Made by a program: the position numbers and the translations under genes. From Bradyrhizobium sp. (GTDB lineage: Bacteria > Pseudomonadota > Alphaproteobacteria > Rhizobiales > Xanthobacteraceae), in assembly GCF_004799405.1 (NCBI RefSeq), contig NZ_SSMW01000066.1:1-50518 (forward strand): DNA of 50,518 nt, read 5' to 3'. Below are positions 41,585-48,939 of the stretch, in pieces. How positions within the stretch are numbered: position 1 is the stretch's first letter; every line of letters starts with the position of its first letter. The notes beneath the pieces were generated by a model. The model saw nothing but the letters and a program-made list of their open reading frames with translations. It was not told where the DNA came from and searched no databases.

Positions 41585-41860
41585 CGCCATTTTTGTGGGC
41601 ATAGACGGTTAAATCTCTGAAAAGTATAATGTATATCCAGAAACGGGGCTTGGTTTAAAACTTGTGCAGGTCGGCGATCGATTAAAATTTCAGCTACTTT
41701 TCCTGATTGTATGCAAGGGAGTTAAGCAAACGTTAGCCCGGATTGGCCTTCGCGGCGGTCGACCGGATGGCAAATCCGATCATTTGCCGGCTGGTCAAGG
41801 CAGCGCAGGCTGATACCAGTCGGTAGGTTCGGGCGGCTTTCTCCGGATTCGCCGATCCGC
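41585..41860. other. central part of the importer B/allC divergent region, no gene seen
   Basis: AT-rich patches (AGTATAATGTATAT near 41626) lie among ordinary GC-rich DNA. No gene, tRNA or clear operator was recognised. If an enhancer-binding protein serves the two flanking sigma-54-type promoters, its sites would be expected here. Confidence 0.5.
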
Positions 41861-41876
41861 TGGCACCGAACTTGTA
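41861..41876 (+). promoter_or_regulatory. sigma-54-type promoter for allC
   Basis: TGGCACCGAACTTGTA has TGGCAC at -24 and TTGTA at -12 (same T variant as at 22810). The predicted start is about 41887, 44 nt before allC. Confidence 0.6.
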
Positions 41877-41930
41877 TCGATCGGTCTGCAGGCACGGGTG
41901 AACCGGTGCGGCTTTCGTCATTGGAACAGC

Positions 41931-43298
41931 ATGAGTGAGATGAAGCCGCAACTCGCCGAGCCCCAAGGCGCGCACCTCGGCGAAGAGATCGTCGGCAGGA
42001 TCAACCAGCTCGGCGCGATTTCCGAAACATCGGAGCATCTTGCGCGCATCTTCCTTACCCCGGAGCATCGCGCCGCCGCCGACCTCATCCTGGACTGGAT
42101 GCAGGCAGCCGGAATGCGCGCCCATCTCGATGCCATGGGAAACGTCTGCGGCCGTTACGAAGGCGAGCGGCCGGGATTGCCGTGCCTGATGCTGGGCTCG
42201 CATTACGACACCGTTCGGGACGCCGGCAAATGGGATGGCCCGCTCGGATTGATCACGGCAATCTCCTGCGTTGGGGATCTGCACAAGCGGGGGCGGCGGT
42301 TGCCGTTCGCCGTGGAGGTGACCGGTTTCGCCGACGAGGAAGGTGTCAGGTTCGCTTCGACGCTGCTGGGCAGCCGCGCCGTCGCCGGCACGTTCGACGA
42401 GAGCGTGCTCAACGCGCGGGACAGTGGCGGCATGTCGATGCGCCAGGCGCTGGTGCAGTTCGGTCTCGATCCCGACCATATCGGCGCGGCGGCGCGGGCT
42501 CCCGGTGAATTGCTCGCCTATCTCGAGTTGCACATCGAGCAGGGTCCGGTGCTCGAAAACGAACATTTGCCGGTAGGCGTCGTGACGGCGATCGCGGGCG
42601 CCACGCGGCTGGCGGCATGTCTGTCCGGTATGGCCGGGCATGCCGGCACGGTGCCGATGCCGCTGCGCCGCGACGCGTTGACCGGTGCCGCGGAGTGCAT
42701 CGTCGCGATCGAGGAACTGTGCCGGACTGACCTCGGCGGGCTGGTCGGGACCGTCGGATATATCCACGCGACGCCCGGCGCCACCAATGTGATCCCGGGG
42801 CAGGTCTCGTTCACCATCGACCTTCGCGCGCCGACCGATACGCATCGCCGGCGCGCGGTGGCCGATATCGTCCGCCGGATCGAATCCATCGCCAAACATC
42901 GCAAGCTCGCGCTGCAGGTCGACGTCACCCATGAAAACCGCACCGTGCCTTGCGCGCCGTGGCTGAGGTCGCAGGTCGCCGATGCGGTGGCGGCGGAGGG
43001 CTATCGCGTGTTCGAACTGCCGAGCGGGGCGGGGCATGACGGCATGGCGATGATCGACATTGCCGATGTAGCCATGCTGTTCGTGCGCTGCCGAGGCGGC
43101 GTCAGCCATCATCCGGACGAGCATGTCGACACCGCCGATGCCGATGCCGGCGCGCGCGTGCTGCTGCGGCTGATCGAGAATTTTAAGCCCAAAGAACCGC
43201 CCGATAATAGGCGCGACCCGTTGGCGCTACGATGTCCGCGAACCGAGCCCGAATCCGCGGCACGTCACCGAACTGCGGTTGAACCGAGCTGTCGCTAG
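41931..43298 (+). CDS. allC: allantoate amidohydrolase / M20 hydantoinase-carbamoylase family
   Basis: This 455-aa M20-type binuclear amidase has metal ligands in GSHYDTVRDAGKWDG (His, Asp), FADEEGVRF (Glu), LHIEQGP (His) and SHHPDEHVD (His). It probably hydrolyses allantoate to ureidoglycine, ammonia and CO2, continuing from PuuE; N-carbamoyl-amino-acid hydrolases share the fold and cannot be excluded. The start at 41931 (MSEMKPQLAE) was chosen; an ATG three codons later is possible. The normal family end lies near LLRLIENFK; about 35 extra Arg/Pro-rich residues follow. The stop overlaps the dctA stop tail to tail. Confidence 0.88.
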   Translation: MSEMKPQLAEPQGAHLGEEIVGRINQLGAISETSEHLARIFLTPEHRAAADLILDWMQAAGMRAHLDAMGNVCGRYEGERPGLPCLMLGSHYDTVRDAGKWDGPLGLITAISCVGDLHKRGRRLPFAVEVTGFADEEGVRFASTLLGSRAVAGTFDESVLNARDSGGMSMRQALVQFGLDPDHIGAAARAPGELLAYLELHIEQGPVLENEHLPVGVVTAIAGATRLAACLSGMAGHAGTVPMPLRRDALTGAAECIVAIEELCRTDLGGLVGTVGYIHATPGATNVIPGQVSFTIDLRAPTDTHRRRAVADIVRRIESIAKHRKLALQVDVTHENRTVPCAPWLRSQVADAVAAEGYRVFELPSGAGHDGMAMIDIADVAMLFVRCRGGVSHHPDEHVDTADADAGARVLLRLIENFKPKEPPDNRRDPLALRCPRTEPESAARHRTAVEPSCR

Positions 43299-44614
43299 CC
43301 GGCCGTTACGTCCACCAGTTCCTCGCCGCCGAGAACGCGCGTCGCCTTGGCGCGGTCGAGATCGCCCTCCCACGCGGCCACGACCACGGTCGCCACGCAG
43401 TTGCCGATCAGGTTGCCGAGCGCACGCGCCATGCCGATGAACCAGTCGACCGACAGCACCAGCACGAGGCCAATCGCGGGAATGCTCGGCACCGCATTCA
43501 GCGTCGCGGCCAGGATCACGATCGCTGAACCAGGCACGCCGTGGGCGCCTTTCGAGGTGATCAGGGAGACGCCGAGCACCAGCATCAGGTCGCCGAACGA
43601 CAGCGGCGTATTGGTCGCCTGCGCGATGAACACCACGGCCAGCGTGAGGTAGATCGAGAATGCATCGAGGTTGAAGGAATAGCCGGTCGGGATCACCAGC
43701 CCCACCACCGAGTCCTTGACACCCAGCCGCTCCAGCTTGCGCATGATCTGCGGCAGCACCGCGTCCGACGATGCGGTGGCGAGAACGATGGTCAACTCCT
43801 CGCGGAAATAAGCCAGGAACCTGAAAATGTTCAAGCCGACGAACGCCATCACGCCGCCGAGCACGCCGAGCACGAAGATGGCGAGTGAAACGTAGAACAA
43901 GGCAACCAGCGAGACCAGTTGCTTGAGCGAGCCGACACCATATTTGCCGACCGTATAGGCCACCGCCCCCAGCACCCCGAGCGGCGCCACACGCACGATC
44001 AGTCCCATGGTGCGGAACAATACGGTCGATACCGCGTCGATGAACGAACTGATGCGTTCGCCTTTCTCGCCGCCGACCAGCGCCAGGCTGACGCCGAACA
44101 GGATCGCAAAGAACAGAACCTGCAGCACATCGTTGCGCGACAAGGCGTCGAACGAGGTGGTCGGGATGATGTTCATCAGGAAGCTGCCGATGCCTTCGCC
44201 CTGCAGCTTGTGGGCATTGGTGGCGTAGGTGTTGAGCGCCTTGGGGTCGAGCGTCGAGGTGTCGATATTCATGCCGTGGCCCGGCCCGAACACGTAGGCG
44301 AGGATGAGGCCGACGACCAGCGCCACCGTCGTCATGGTCTCGAAATAGACCAGCGCCTTGACGCCGACCCGTCCGACTTTCTTCAGGTCGCCGGCGCCTG
44401 CGATGCCATGGACAACGACGCAGAACACGATCGGCGCCACGATCATCGAGATCAGCTTCAGGAAGGCGTCACTCAGGATCTTGAGGCTGACCGCAAAATC
44501 GGGCGTCGCCATCCCGAGCACAATCCCGAGCAGCAGTGCCACCAGCACCTGGACGAACAACGACGTGTAGAGCGGCTTTCGCGCAGGCGTTGCCGCGGCT
44601 GATATGGTCGACAT
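43295..44614 (-). CDS. dctA: C4-dicarboxylate transporter DctA (DAACS family)
   Basis: This 439-aa inner-membrane symporter for succinate, fumarate and malate has the dicarboxylate/amino acid:cation signature in KLISMIVAPIVFCVVVHGIAG, plus FATASSDAVLP-type (VLATASSDAVLPQIM) and IPTGYSFNLDAFSIYLT motifs. Such carriers feed rhizobia in nodules and free-living cells. A perfect sigma-54 promoter lies 32 nt (predicted +1) upstream, in line with RpoN/DctD control known for dctA. It is convergent with allC (4-bp stop overlap). Confidence 0.95.
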   Translation of the reverse strand: MSTISAAATPARKPLYTSLFVQVLVALLLGIVLGMATPDFAVSLKILSDAFLKLISMIVAPIVFCVVVHGIAGAGDLKKVGRVGVKALVYFETMTTVALVVGLILAYVFGPGHGMNIDTSTLDPKALNTYATNAHKLQGEGIGSFLMNIIPTTSFDALSRNDVLQVLFFAILFGVSLALVGGEKGERISSFIDAVSTVLFRTMGLIVRVAPLGVLGAVAYTVGKYGVGSLKQLVSLVALFYVSLAIFVLGVLGGVMAFVGLNIFRFLAYFREELTIVLATASSDAVLPQIMRKLERLGVKDSVVGLVIPTGYSFNLDAFSIYLTLAVVFIAQATNTPLSFGDLMLVLGVSLITSKGAHGVPGSAIVILAATLNAVPSIPAIGLVLVLSVDWFIGMARALGNLIGNCVATVVVAAWEGDLDRAKATRVLGGEELVDVTAG

Positions 44615-44656
44615 TGAGCACTCCCCCTCGATTCAAGGCATCCCAGCCGACCAACG

Positions 44657-44672
44657 AGCAACAAGCGTGCCA
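44657..44672 (-). promoter_or_regulatory. sigma-54 promoter for dctA (perfect match)
   Basis: On the reverse strand this reads TGGCACGCTTGTTGCT, a perfect TGGCACG-N4-TTGCW. The predicted start is about 44646, 32 nt before the dctA ATG. RpoN control of dctA is established in rhizobia, so this serves as an internal positive control for the set. Confidence 0.9.
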
Positions 44673-44702
44673 GCCGCAACCCGGGGGCGGCGATATCGAC
44701 GG

Positions 44703-45647
44703 TTATTCCGCCCGACGCGCCATCACCGGCTGCTGCTTGCTGCCTGCTGCCGAGGCGTCCGACCACCAGCTTGCGACCGTCGCTTCGGTGCGATAGTGCG
44801 GTAGACGATCCCCAAGCGAGTAGAAAACGCACAGCGCAAGGCTGGCCCAGACCGCCAAACTGAAATAAAGCGTCATCCAGGCGATCTCATCCTTCCACTC
44901 GGCAAGGTCGTGCGTCACGACCCAACGCGTGCTCACATCGCGCAGACCCTCGAGCGGTCTGAGAAACCTGCTGCCATCGGCAAGCCCGGCCCGCCATCGG
45001 CTCAGGTACATCGGGACATCGATGGTCATGAGAAACACCAGATAGCCTGCAATCCCGATGATCGCGATGGCGAGAAACAGGCAAACCGGACCGTCGAACT
45101 CCGGCAGCAACCGGCAAAGGCCAATCCCGACCACGAAGAAGGCAACGGCCCATATCGAGTTTTCAATGGCGTTGCCCACATAGTTGGTGGTCAGCACCGC
45201 ATGCCATGAGAAGCATTCCGCGATGAGGATCAACGGCACGACCAGCCACGCGGCATTCAAGGTGATGTCCGCTCCCGTCATCGTGCTCAGCCGGTGCAGG
45301 ATAATCGCCCACTGCGCCGCGACGCAGATCTCGGCCACCGTGGCGACCGACCGGCCGACGACAACGCTCGACAGCCAGGTGTCGAACAAGCAGATCCGCT
45401 GCACATCCGCGCGCGGAAGGAACGAGCGGAATGCGCAGCCAAAAACATAGCCCGCACACAGCAGCAGCATGAATACTACGCTGGGCGTGCTGCCGACGCT
45501 GCCGGTCGGCGGTTCGTGGAGCTGGCGGTAGAGCAAGAACCAAACCGCGATATTTACGCCGCTGACCAGCGTCAACAGACTCCACCACCAGGCCAGGGGA
45601 TTTGACCAAGCCAGGGAACTGGACTGCGCCCGCCACTCCAAACTCAT
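44703..45647 (-). CDS. multi-span membrane protein of unknown function
   Basis: This 314-aa protein has about seven to eight hydrophobic segments (for example WWWSLLTLVSGVNIAVWFLLY and CRLLPEFDGPVCLFLAIAIIGIAGYLVFLM), an N-terminal polar part and a C-terminal Ser/Ala tail. No catalytic motif or named family is recognised. One stretch (DVPMYLSRWRAG) between helices may be a conserved loop. It lies upstream of dctA on the same strand with 88 nt between, holding the dctA promoter, so it is not part of that operon. Confidence 0.75.
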   Translation of the reverse strand: MSLEWRAQSSSLAWSNPLAWWWSLLTLVSGVNIAVWFLLYRQLHEPPTGSVGSTPSVVFMLLLCAGYVFGCAFRSFLPRADVQRICLFDTWLSSVVVGRSVATVAEICVAAQWAIILHRLSTMTGADITLNAAWLVVPLILIAECFSWHAVLTTNYVGNAIENSIWAVAFFVVGIGLCRLLPEFDGPVCLFLAIAIIGIAGYLVFLMTIDVPMYLSRWRAGLADGSRFLRPLEGLRDVSTRWVVTHDLAEWKDEIAWMTLYFSLAVWASLALCVFYSLGDRLPHYRTEATVASWWSDASAAGSKQQPVMARRAE

Positions 45648-45942
45648 GTATCACTCCCGCGCGTAACCAAACTGACATCAGACCGAATTAATTCTGTCAC
45701 GAATCGCGGCGAGGTACGACAAGATTGTGCGGTGGGTACGCGGATAATGGCTGACGGCAGCGGGCGGCCAAAGGTGTGCCGCACAGGGCCAAGCATTCCG
45801 GCGTGCTGGCGGCGAACGGCTGACACGCGAAGGGCCTGTGTGCCAAATAGCTTCGCCGCATCCCTGGATATTTGTGACAGTTTTATGAAATACGCCCGCG
45901 GCGATTGCGATGGTTCCGCTCGCTGCCGAGAGCGCTCCTGTT
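45648..45942. other. 295-nt intergenic region, no feature recognised
   Basis: This lies between the reverse-strand membrane protein gene and the forward small gene, so it must carry at least one divergent promoter pair. No box, repeat or RNA gene was recognised. Confidence 0.5.
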
Positions 45943-46143
45943 ATGTGGAAAAGAAATCTTGAAGTTTACGAAGCAGCCGTGCGGTTGGCGACTTCGGGAA
46001 AAATGCGCGGCTGGGAAAGCATCCGGGAAAAACTCGTCCAAAAAGGATACCGGCGCGTTCCGGATCTGTTGCAGGGTGATAAAATCCGAACGGTGCTGGA
46101 TATTTGCTGCAAGGCGGCCCGCGATAAAAAAACCGAGGGCTAG
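45943..46143 (+). CDS. small hypothetical protein (66 aa)
   Basis: This 66-aa predicted soluble protein begins MWKRNLEVYEAAVRLATSGK, is rich in basic residues, and has WESIREKLVQKGYRRVPDLL in the middle and a CC pair (Cys53-54) near the C-terminus. Its composition (helices with R/K faces) suggests a small helical domain, perhaps nucleic-acid binding. No family is recognised. GAGAG precedes the ATG at 45943; an upstream in-frame ATG at 45910 is possible. It is a likely real but unassigned gene. Confidence 0.55.
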   Translation: MWKRNLEVYEAAVRLATSGKMRGWESIREKLVQKGYRRVPDLLQGDKIRTVLDICCKAARDKKTEG

Positions 46144-46339
46144 ATGGTCGTGGCGCTGGCATCCGGATTTCGCCGGCCGCGCGCTGCTTTCATCGGCGTG
46201 ACGACAAAGCCGTGGCACAGACGGCAGCTGAATCCGTTTTATAAAAAAATGATTTTGCATCAATAGCGTCATACGCCTGAAATATCCCGGGCTGAACGTC
46301 CTCAAATTGAGAATCAGCAGCAACGTTCGGGTTCCGGAA

Positions 46340-47395
46340 ATGCGGATTTTGATTGCGACCGACGCTTGGCACCCGCAGGTCAATGGCGTGGTCCGGACGT
46401 TGACCTCGCTGGCCCGCAGCGCAGCGGCGTTCGGCGCCGAAATTGAATTCCTGACCCCCGATGGATTTCCCTCGATAGGCGTCCCGACCTATCCGGGGTT
46501 GCGGGTGGCGCTGCCGAACCGGCGCGAGATCGCCGGAAGAATCGAGGCAGCTTCGCCGGACGCCATTCATATCGCAACCGAAGGACCGATCGGTTGGGCG
46601 GCGCGCGCCTATTGCCGGCGGCGGAATCTGGCTTTCACAACCTCCTACACGACACGCTTTCCCGAATATATCGCGGTACGCTCGATCATTCCGCTGTCGA
46701 TGAGCTATGCGGTGCTGCGGCACTTTCATGCGGCGGCCGCCATGACCATGGTCGCGGCCACCTCGCTGAAACAGGAGCTCGGGCGCAGGGGTTTCAGAAA
46801 GCTCGGCACCTGGACGCGCGGCGTCGACACCGGATTGTTCACGCCCGATGAGCCCGTCGAGCTCGATCTGCCGCGGCCTGTTTTCATGACGATGGGACGG
46901 GTCGCGGTCGAAAAAAATCTCGAGGCGTTCCTTGCACTGGAGCTGCCGGGATCGAAGGTTGTGATTGGCGACGGGCCGCAGAAGGCCGAGCTGGCGCGAC
47001 GCTATCCGAAGGTGAAATTCCTGGGCGAGAAGACCGGCAAGGATCTGCCCCGATATCTGGCGGCCGCGGACGTGTTCGTTTTTCCGAGTCTGACGGATAC
47101 GTTCGGCGTCGTTCAACTCGAAGCGCTGGCGTGCGGCACGCCGGTCGCAGCCTTTCCGGTGACAGGCCCGCTTGACGTGATCGCCGATCATCCGGTTGGC
47201 GCCCTCGATAGCAACCTGCGCAGCGCCTGCATCCGTGCGCTTGGCATGTCGCGCCAGGCGTGCCGGAATTTCGCGCTGGAGCGTTCCTGGGAAAACAGCG
47301 CGAGACAGTTCATTGGCAATCTGAGCGCGTTGCAGCCAAGCCGCCGTCCGCGGTCCGCCAGCCGCGTGACCGGCAGAAGCGCGGTACAAGGTTGA
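46340..47395 (+). CDS. family GT4 glycosyltransferase (MgtA-like alpha-mannosyltransferase)
   Basis: This 351-aa GT-B fold enzyme has an N-terminal Rossmann part with MRILIATDAWHPQVNGVVRTL and a C-terminal nucleotide-sugar part with the signature around FPSLTDTFGVVQLEALACGTPVAAFPV (Glu of the EX7E motif). It resembles GT4 phosphatidyl-inositol/lipid mannosyl- or glycosyltransferases that act on glycolipids. ATG 46340 has a moderate ribosome-binding site; an in-frame TTG at 46307 is possible. Beside pmtA it may take part in membrane-lipid decoration; acceptor and sugar are unknown. Confidence 0.88.
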   Translation: MRILIATDAWHPQVNGVVRTLTSLARSAAAFGAEIEFLTPDGFPSIGVPTYPGLRVALPNRREIAGRIEAASPDAIHIATEGPIGWAARAYCRRRNLAFTTSYTTRFPEYIAVRSIIPLSMSYAVLRHFHAAAAMTMVAATSLKQELGRRGFRKLGTWTRGVDTGLFTPDEPVELDLPRPVFMTMGRVAVEKNLEAFLALELPGSKVVIGDGPQKAELARRYPKVKFLGEKTGKDLPRYLAAADVFVFPSLTDTFGVVQLEALACGTPVAAFPVTGPLDVIADHPVGALDSNLRSACIRALGMSRQACRNFALERSWENSARQFIGNLSALQPSRRPRSASRVTGRSAVQG

Positions 47396-47430
47396 TCTGA
47401 AACCCCTTACAACGGCAAACGAGACCCCCC

Positions 47431-48120
47431 ATGGCAGAGATTATGAAGCTTGACGACGCAGGACAGCTGGATTTCGACCGCGAGACGGTCGAACAGGCCT
47501 ATGACCGCTGGGCGCCGGTTTACGACCTCGTGTTTGGCGGTGTGTTCAGCAAAGGCCGCAAGGCGGCGATTGCGGCGACCAACAAGATCGGCGGCCGGGT
47601 GCTCGAGGTTGGCGTCGGCACGGGAATCTCGCTGCCGCAATACGCGCCCCATCTTCGCATCTTCGGCACCGATATTTCGGAAGCGATGCTGCGCAAGGCG
47701 AAGCACAGAGTCGACGATCTCAGCCTGAAGAATGTCGAGGGTCTCGCCGTGATGGACGCGGAGAAACTCGAATTCCCCGATAATTCGTTCGACGTCGTGA
47801 TGGCGCAATATGTGGTGACGGCCGTGCCGAATCCGGAAGCAGCACTCGACGAATTCGCCCGTGTGCTGCGCCCCGGCGGTGAACTGATTATCCTGACCCG
47901 GGTCAGCGCCGATGCCGGCATGCGGCGCTTTATCGAGCAACGGCTGCAGCCGGTGGTGCGTCCGCTCGGCTTCCGCACCGCTGAATTCGCCTGGTCGCGC
48001 TATGCGCGATGGCTGGCGGGCGCGAATGCAATGGAATTGATTGAGCGCCGGCTGGTGCCGCCGCTCGGCCACTTCTCGCTGGTCCGTATCCGAAAAACGG
48101 ATGCGGCGGTAGCCGCCTGA
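47431..48120 (+). CDS. pmtA: phosphatidylethanolamine N-methyltransferase, Rhodobacter type (PmtA)
   Basis: This 229-aa SAM-dependent methyltransferase has the SAM motifs VLEVGVGTG (motif I), IFGTDIS (motif II) and VMAQYVVTAVPNPE (near motif III). The N-terminal AYDRWAPVYDLVFGGVF and the VLRPGGELIILTRV segment match Rhodobacter-type PmtA, which methylates phosphatidylethanolamine stepwise to phosphatidylcholine. It lies 35 nt after the glycosyltransferase, and the preceding sequence (AACGAGACCCCCC) is a poor ribosome-binding site. The call as a PmtA homologue is likely; a ubiquinone/other methyltransferase remains possible. Confidence 0.8.
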   Translation: MAEIMKLDDAGQLDFDRETVEQAYDRWAPVYDLVFGGVFSKGRKAAIAATNKIGGRVLEVGVGTGISLPQYAPHLRIFGTDISEAMLRKAKHRVDDLSLKNVEGLAVMDAEKLEFPDNSFDVVMAQYVVTAVPNPEAALDEFARVLRPGGELIILTRVSADAGMRRFIEQRLQPVVRPLGFRTAEFAWSRYARWLAGANAMELIERRLVPPLGHFSLVRIRKTDAAVAA

Positions 48121-48258
48121 TCGACGCTGAAGCCGATCTGTCCCGTAGAGTCACCGTGTCAGGTCCACCGTGTGGCGTCATATGACATTTCGATGATGTC
48201 ACACCCCGTACATCGAATCCTCGTAAAACGAATCAGCCTGTTTTTTTGGAGGAAGAGA

Positions 48259-48891
48259 ATGATCGAGAATTTCCGCGAGCAATTGCGCATCCAACGCTGG
48301 GATGATCATCGCTACTATCACCACAGCCGCATCAACCAGAGCCTGCACTTCGTCAGCGCGGTCAGCTTCATCATCGGTTATGCCATGATGTTCTTCGATC
48401 CGGTGGCATCGGCACTGATCGGCTGGCTGGTCTCGATGACCTCGCGTCAGGCGGGACATTTCTTCTTTGAGCCGCGGGGGTACGACCACATCAACAATGC
48501 CACTCACGAGCACAAGGAAGAGGTCAAGGTCGGCTACAATCTGCGGCGCAAGGTCGTGCTGATGACGATCTGGGCGGCGTCTCCGCTGGTCCTGTACTTC
48601 GATCCCACCCTGTTCGGGATGTTTACGCCCTGGACTTCGCCGGCCGATTTCATGCGTCAGGTCGCCAAGATCTGGCTGGTGGTGGGCATCGGCGGCCTTT
48701 TGTTCCGCACCGTGCACCTTTTCTTCATCCGCGATGTCGAGACCGGCCTGGTCTGGATGACAAAAATTCTGACCGATCCGTTCAACGACTTCAAGCTTTA
48801 CCGCAAGGCGCCGCTATACCTGCTGAAGGGCGAGTTGATCGATCCGGGTCTTGATCTCATCGAGCACGGACTCGAGGAGAAGCCCGCCTGA
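48259..48891 (+). CDS. membrane protein, putative Mpo1/DUF962-like
   Basis: This 210-aa membrane protein has two to four hydrophobic segments. A histidine-rich pattern (HHSRINQSLHF, then QAGHFFFEPRGYDHIN, then HEHKEE) resembles the DUF962/Mpo1 family (text H..N...H.. and GH..fE.r). Mpo1 is an iron-dependent dioxygenase that alpha-oxidises 2-hydroxy fatty acids. GGAGGAAGAG precedes the ATG at 48259; a longer ORF from 48172 has no good start. It follows pmtA by 138 nt on the same strand. The family call is from pattern only. Confidence 0.6.
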   Translation: MIENFREQLRIQRWDDHRYYHHSRINQSLHFVSAVSFIIGYAMMFFDPVASALIGWLVSMTSRQAGHFFFEPRGYDHINNATHEHKEEVKVGYNLRRKVVLMTIWAASPLVLYFDPTLFGMFTPWTSPADFMRQVAKIWLVVGIGGLLFRTVHLFFIRDVETGLVWMTKILTDPFNDFKLYRKAPLYLLKGELIDPGLDLIEHGLEEKPA

Positions 48892-48907
48892 GGATCGCGT
48901 TATCGGG

Positions 48908-48939
48908 AAAACGGCTGCGATTCACCGCTGCCGTTTTTT
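48908..48939. terminator. hairpin terminator between convergent genes
   Basis: AAAACGGCTGCG (48908-48919) pairs with CGCTGCCGTTTT (48926-48937) with one T-T mismatch across a 6-base loop. The T-run serves the forward gene; the A-run serves the reverse aminotransferase gene, whose stop is inside the hairpin. Confidence 0.8.

Noticed and set aside
41733..41930. Possible 3' remnant of a gene on the reverse strand between importer B and allC (frame ending ...ARTYRLVSACAALTSRQ...)
   Set aside because: The frame continues as a shadow through allC on the opposite strand; no family could be recognised and no start makes sense. A database comparison of this tail would decide.
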